A DNA stretch of 64,000 nucleotides from Streptomyces mirabilis (GTDB taxonomy: Bacteria; Actinomycetota; Actinomycetes; Streptomycetales; Streptomycetaceae), in contig NZ_CP074102.1 of NCBI RefSeq assembly GCF_018310535.1, positions 5,704,001 to 5,768,000 on the forward strand, given 5' to 3'. Shown here one piece after another: positions 61,633 through 64,000 of this stretch (position 1 is the stretch's first letter; every line of letters begins with the position of its first letter). Under the pieces are notes generated by a model that was given only the letters and a program-made list of their open reading frames with translations, was not told the origin of the DNA and searched no databases. The position numbers were made by a program, and so were the translations under genes.

Positions 61633-61822
61633 GTTGGCGTTCGCCGGCGTGTGGGTCGGTGGCCTGGTCGATGGTGGACGGGATGGGAGTTGGGGTGGGC
61701 GGTGGGTCGGTGTGGGGGTCGGACGAGCCGACGAACTTTGGGAGGCTGGTCGGTGCCTTTCCCCAAAGGAGGGGCTGTTCCGTAGCGCGCAGGGCCGCAG
61801 CCGGTTCGGAGCCTCGCTGCTC

Positions 61823-61848
61823 TGCCTCGGCGTGTCCCTCGCCGAGGC
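61823..61848 (+). promoter_or_regulatory. Inverted repeat upstream of the decarboxylase gene
   Basis: GCCTCGGCG-N8-CGCCGAGGC is a perfect 9-bp dyad 28 bp before the ATG. It may be an operator or a transcript hairpin. Confidence 0.4.
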
Positions 61849-61876
61849 AGGCACCGGCTGCTGTTTGAATCGTCAT

Positions 61877-63241
61877 ATGACTAAGCGTGACGACGCAGCC
61901 CTGTTCGGCAACCGATTCTTGACCGTGCCCGCTCCCTCGGAGAAATTCCCCGAGGAGGGCATGGCCGCGACGGACGCCATGAGGCTGCTGGATGTGGACC
62001 TCGCCATGGAGGGCGACCCGCAGCGCAACCTCGCCACGTTCGTCACCACCTGGATGGAGCCGGAGGCGCAACGGATCATCGCCGAGAATCTCCACCGCAA
62101 TTTCATCGACCATGCGGAGTACCCGATTTCCGCCGAGATCGAGCAGCGCTGCGTGCGCATGCTCGCCGACCTCTTCAACGCGCCGGGCAGGACAACCGGA
62201 TGTCGGACCCAGGGCTCGTCCGAGGCGATCATGCTCGGCGCGCTGTCGCTGAAGTGGAAGTGGCGGGAGCGCCGCCAGGCGGCCAACCTGTCGGCCGACC
62301 GGCCCAACCTGGTCTTCGGCGGGGACGTCCACGTCGTGTGGGAGAAGTTCTGCCGCTACTTCGACGTCGAGCCGCGGATCGTGCCGCTGGCCGAGGGCAA
62401 GTACACGATCGGCCCGGAGGACGTGGAGCCCCACCTCGACGAGAACACGATCGGCGTCGTCGCCGTCCTCGGCACCACGTTCACCGGCCACAAGGACGAC
62501 GTCGTCGGGATCGACAAGCTCCTGCGGGACGTCCGCAAGGAGCGGGACCTCGACATCCCGATCCACGTCGACGGAGCCAGCGGCGCATTCGTGTGGCCCT
62601 TCCTCTACCCGGACTCGAAATGGGACTTCCGGCTCGAGCAGGTCCGTTCGATCAACGTCTCGGGACACAAGTACGGCCTGGTCTACCCCGGCATCGGCTG
62701 GCTGGTCTTCCGCGAGGAGTCCGACCTGCCCAAGGACCTCGTGTTCCACGAGAACTACTTGGGCAAGACCGACGCGACGTTCACGCTGAACTTCTCTACC
62801 GGCGCGTCGATGGTGCTCGCGCAGTACTACAACTTCGTCCGGCTCGGTCGCCAGGGCTACACCTACGTCATGAAGATGTTGCAGGAGAACGCCCACGTGT
62901 TGGCGGACAACCTGCGTAGCAGCGGCCGCTTCGAAGTGATCGGGAGCGACCTCGAGCAGCTGCCGCTGGTCGCTTTCCGTCTCGTCGGCAAGCACGCCTA
63001 CGATGAGTCCGACGTCGCCTGGCAACTTTCGGCCGAGCGCGGCTGGATGGTGCCGGCGTACACGCTCCCGCCCAACGCGGAGCGGGTGAAGATCATGCGT
63101 GCCCTGGTCAAGGAGACCCTGAGCCGCGAGCAGATCGATCGCCTGAGTCAGGACATTTCCGACGCGTGTCGCACTTTGGACGACAAGGGTGCGACCCATG
63201 GGAGCGAGCGGGCCCAGGTCAAGCGCGGCACCGGCTACTGA
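61877..63241 (+). CDS. Glutamate decarboxylase (PLP-dependent, group II)
   Basis: A 454-residue enzyme converting glutamate to 4-aminobutyrate with uptake of a proton, as in acid resistance. The PLP-binding Lys is in SINVSGHKYGLVYPGIGW. Other marks are MRLLDVDLAMEGDPQRNLA, GCRTQGSSEAIMLGALSLKW, HVDGASGAFVWPFLYP and FTLNFSTGASMVLAQYYNF. ATG 61877 lacks a ribosome site; TTGAAT lies seven bases upstream, so it may be leaderless. No GABA antiporter is adjacent. It is the only gene of the third cargo block. Confidence 0.94.
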   Translation: MTKRDDAALFGNRFLTVPAPSEKFPEEGMAATDAMRLLDVDLAMEGDPQRNLATFVTTWMEPEAQRIIAENLHRNFIDHAEYPISAEIEQRCVRMLADLFNAPGRTTGCRTQGSSEAIMLGALSLKWKWRERRQAANLSADRPNLVFGGDVHVVWEKFCRYFDVEPRIVPLAEGKYTIGPEDVEPHLDENTIGVVAVLGTTFTGHKDDVVGIDKLLRDVRKERDLDIPIHVDGASGAFVWPFLYPDSKWDFRLEQVRSINVSGHKYGLVYPGIGWLVFREESDLPKDLVFHENYLGKTDATFTLNFSTGASMVLAQYYNFVRLGRQGYTYVMKMLQENAHVLADNLRSSGRFEVIGSDLEQLPLVAFRLVGKHAYDESDVAWQLSAERGWMVPAYTLPPNAERVKIMRALVKETLSREQIDRLSQDISDACRTLDDKGATHGSERAQVKRGTGY

Positions 63242-63642
63242 CGCCTCCGCCCCCCGGTTGCACACGCCTGCTCGCTCTGAGGGCGTCTCCACCGCGAACC
63301 CTGCCTCCGGTAGATCAGCTGCGCGCGCCAGATACGTGCCAGATCGAACGGTCAGCCACGGTCAGCTGAGGAGCACAGCGGCGTCCACACGTTCGTGACC
63401 ACCGTCGCAGCGCACAGGCAGGATGAGCTGGGGTGACGGCCGAGGTGGCGCTGGTTCCGGGGACATCCAGCGCTGACATCAGCAACCACGGACAGCCGCG
63501 GCACTGGGCGGCTGTAGAACGACACCCGTGCGCGCAGCTGGGCCCAGCCAAGGTCGAGTTAGAACGAACTCCTGAAGCGGTGGTCGGCAGCGGCTGCACC
63601 AGCCTGCTTCCTGAGGGCGTGGCGGGGGTGTGGGTGGCTTCC
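63242..63642. other. 400-bp stretch without a supported gene
   Basis: It separates the decarboxylase gene from the last gene-end repeat. The frame 63433-63753 is open only because it reads into the repeated gene end. I see nothing else. Confidence 0.45.
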
Positions 63643-63754
63643 TGCCCCCAGATGGACACCAGCATCCAGATCGGCCCGACGGGCAAGAAGCTCCTGCCGC
63701 TGACGGTCAAGAACGCCGCACCGGCCCCCGCGGGGAGCGGTCACGCGCACTGAG

Positions 63755-63862
63755 GTGAGCGAGGGCCTCGATCGGGTGATCGAGGCCCTCGCGGAGCCCA
63801 GAGGCGCCTCGGACATCCATTCGGTGGTGGTGGACTTCCACTCGGTGGTGGAGCGGGTTTGA
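63755..63862 (+). CDS. Shortened small ORF after gene-end copy 4
   Basis: GTG 63755 opens VSEGLDRVIEALAE, like the other members, but the rest (PRGASDIHSVVVDF) differs and the frame stops after 35 codons. The first part coincides with a terminator hairpin. I doubt it is a gene. Confidence 0.2.
   Translation: MSEGLDRVIEALAEPRGASDIHSVVVDFHSVVERV
63761..63790 (+). terminator. Terminator at the end of gene-end copy 4
   Basis: GAGGGCCTCGATC pairs perfectly with GATCGAGGCCCTC across GGGT, 7 bp after the stop. It may be the ancestral terminator of the radical SAM gene; the same place in copies 1-3 has weakened pairing. Confidence 0.75.
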
Positions 63863-64000
63863 GTGCGGTACGGGTCATTCTGCTGTCCCTGCGCTGTTGC
63901 GGAGGGGAGTGGCCCGGCGTTGGAATCAAGTGTGAGGCACTTTGGCGGCGCCGAGCCTGTCGACCGCCCCGCTCCCGGGACGGGGTCCGGCCGGAAAGGG

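Larger units (their letters stand above)
63643..63862 (+). repeat. Radical SAM gene-end repeat, copy 4
   Basis: TGCCCCCAGATGGACACCAG to the stop 63751-63753 differs from the resident copy at 12 of 111 positions by my count, nine of them third codon positions. After the stop only the first ~12 codons of the small-ORF region match. Confidence 0.85.

Overview
The window is high-GC actinobacterial DNA and almost certainly a Streptomyces chromosome. Codons are GC-rich in the third position and GTG starts are common. The core gene order tig-clpP1-clpP2-clpX-valS-folC-ndk-mreBCD-mrdA-rodA-radical SAM is the one I know from Streptomyces chromosomes. The family assignments are from memory and from reading the translations; nothing was searched.

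Layout. 1-0.5 kb: a gene tail and a decayed Fe-superoxide dismutase gene (sodF) that keeps its promoter and start. 0.5-2 kb: an amino-acid permease. 2-8.7 kb: a minus-strand sulfur-scavenging locus (ABC transporter, FMN monooxygenase, TauD-type dioxygenase, ROK regulator) with two very short cysteine-containing leader-peptide genes. 9-21.7 kb: bioY, an LPxTG surface protein, a membrane Ser/Thr kinase, a second permease, rpiB, a Fpg/Nei glycosylase, an Eis-like acetyltransferase, a SpoIIE phosphatase, an HD protein, an acyltransferase and a small membrane protein. 21.8-27.4 kb: a 28-bp tandem array, two tRNAs, trigger factor and the ClpP1-ClpP2-ClpX protease. 27.4-32.4 kb: a Pro/Gln/Gly-rich membrane protein, a decayed IS200/IS605 element and valS. 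32.8-46.2 kb: folC, ndk, the elongation and cell-wall cluster mreBCD-mrdA-rodA, a CYTH-CHAD protein and a TIGR03960-type radical SAM gene.

46.2-63.9 kb is a mobile, mosaic region and the most unusual part. The last 111 bp of the radical SAM gene, a following ~60-codon ORF and a terminator hairpin recur as diverged copies at about 58.1, 61.3 and 63.6 kb. The copies separate three cargo blocks. The first holds a MauE-thioredoxin-cysteine-rich fusion gene. The second holds a DJ-1-like protein, an SDR and a TetR regulator behind a tRNA-Arg 3' fragment. The third holds glutamate decarboxylase. The first block is further invaded by two 3,640-bp direct copies of an insertion sequence plus group II intron, with an IS5-type element between them. 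No recombinase of the integrase type lies in the window.

How the parts work together. The sulfur genes form one minus-strand unit in which uptake feeds desulfonating oxygenases, probably under cysteine-sensing leader control. The Clp genes form a proteolysis module with a candidate ClgR site. The Mre, PBP2 and RodA proteins build cell wall. Several housekeeping genes (valS, folC, CYTH-CHAD) show a -10 hexamer six bases before the start codon, so they are probably translated from leaderless mRNA. A GC-rich interspersed repeat occurs about ten times between core genes and was not seen in the mobile region.
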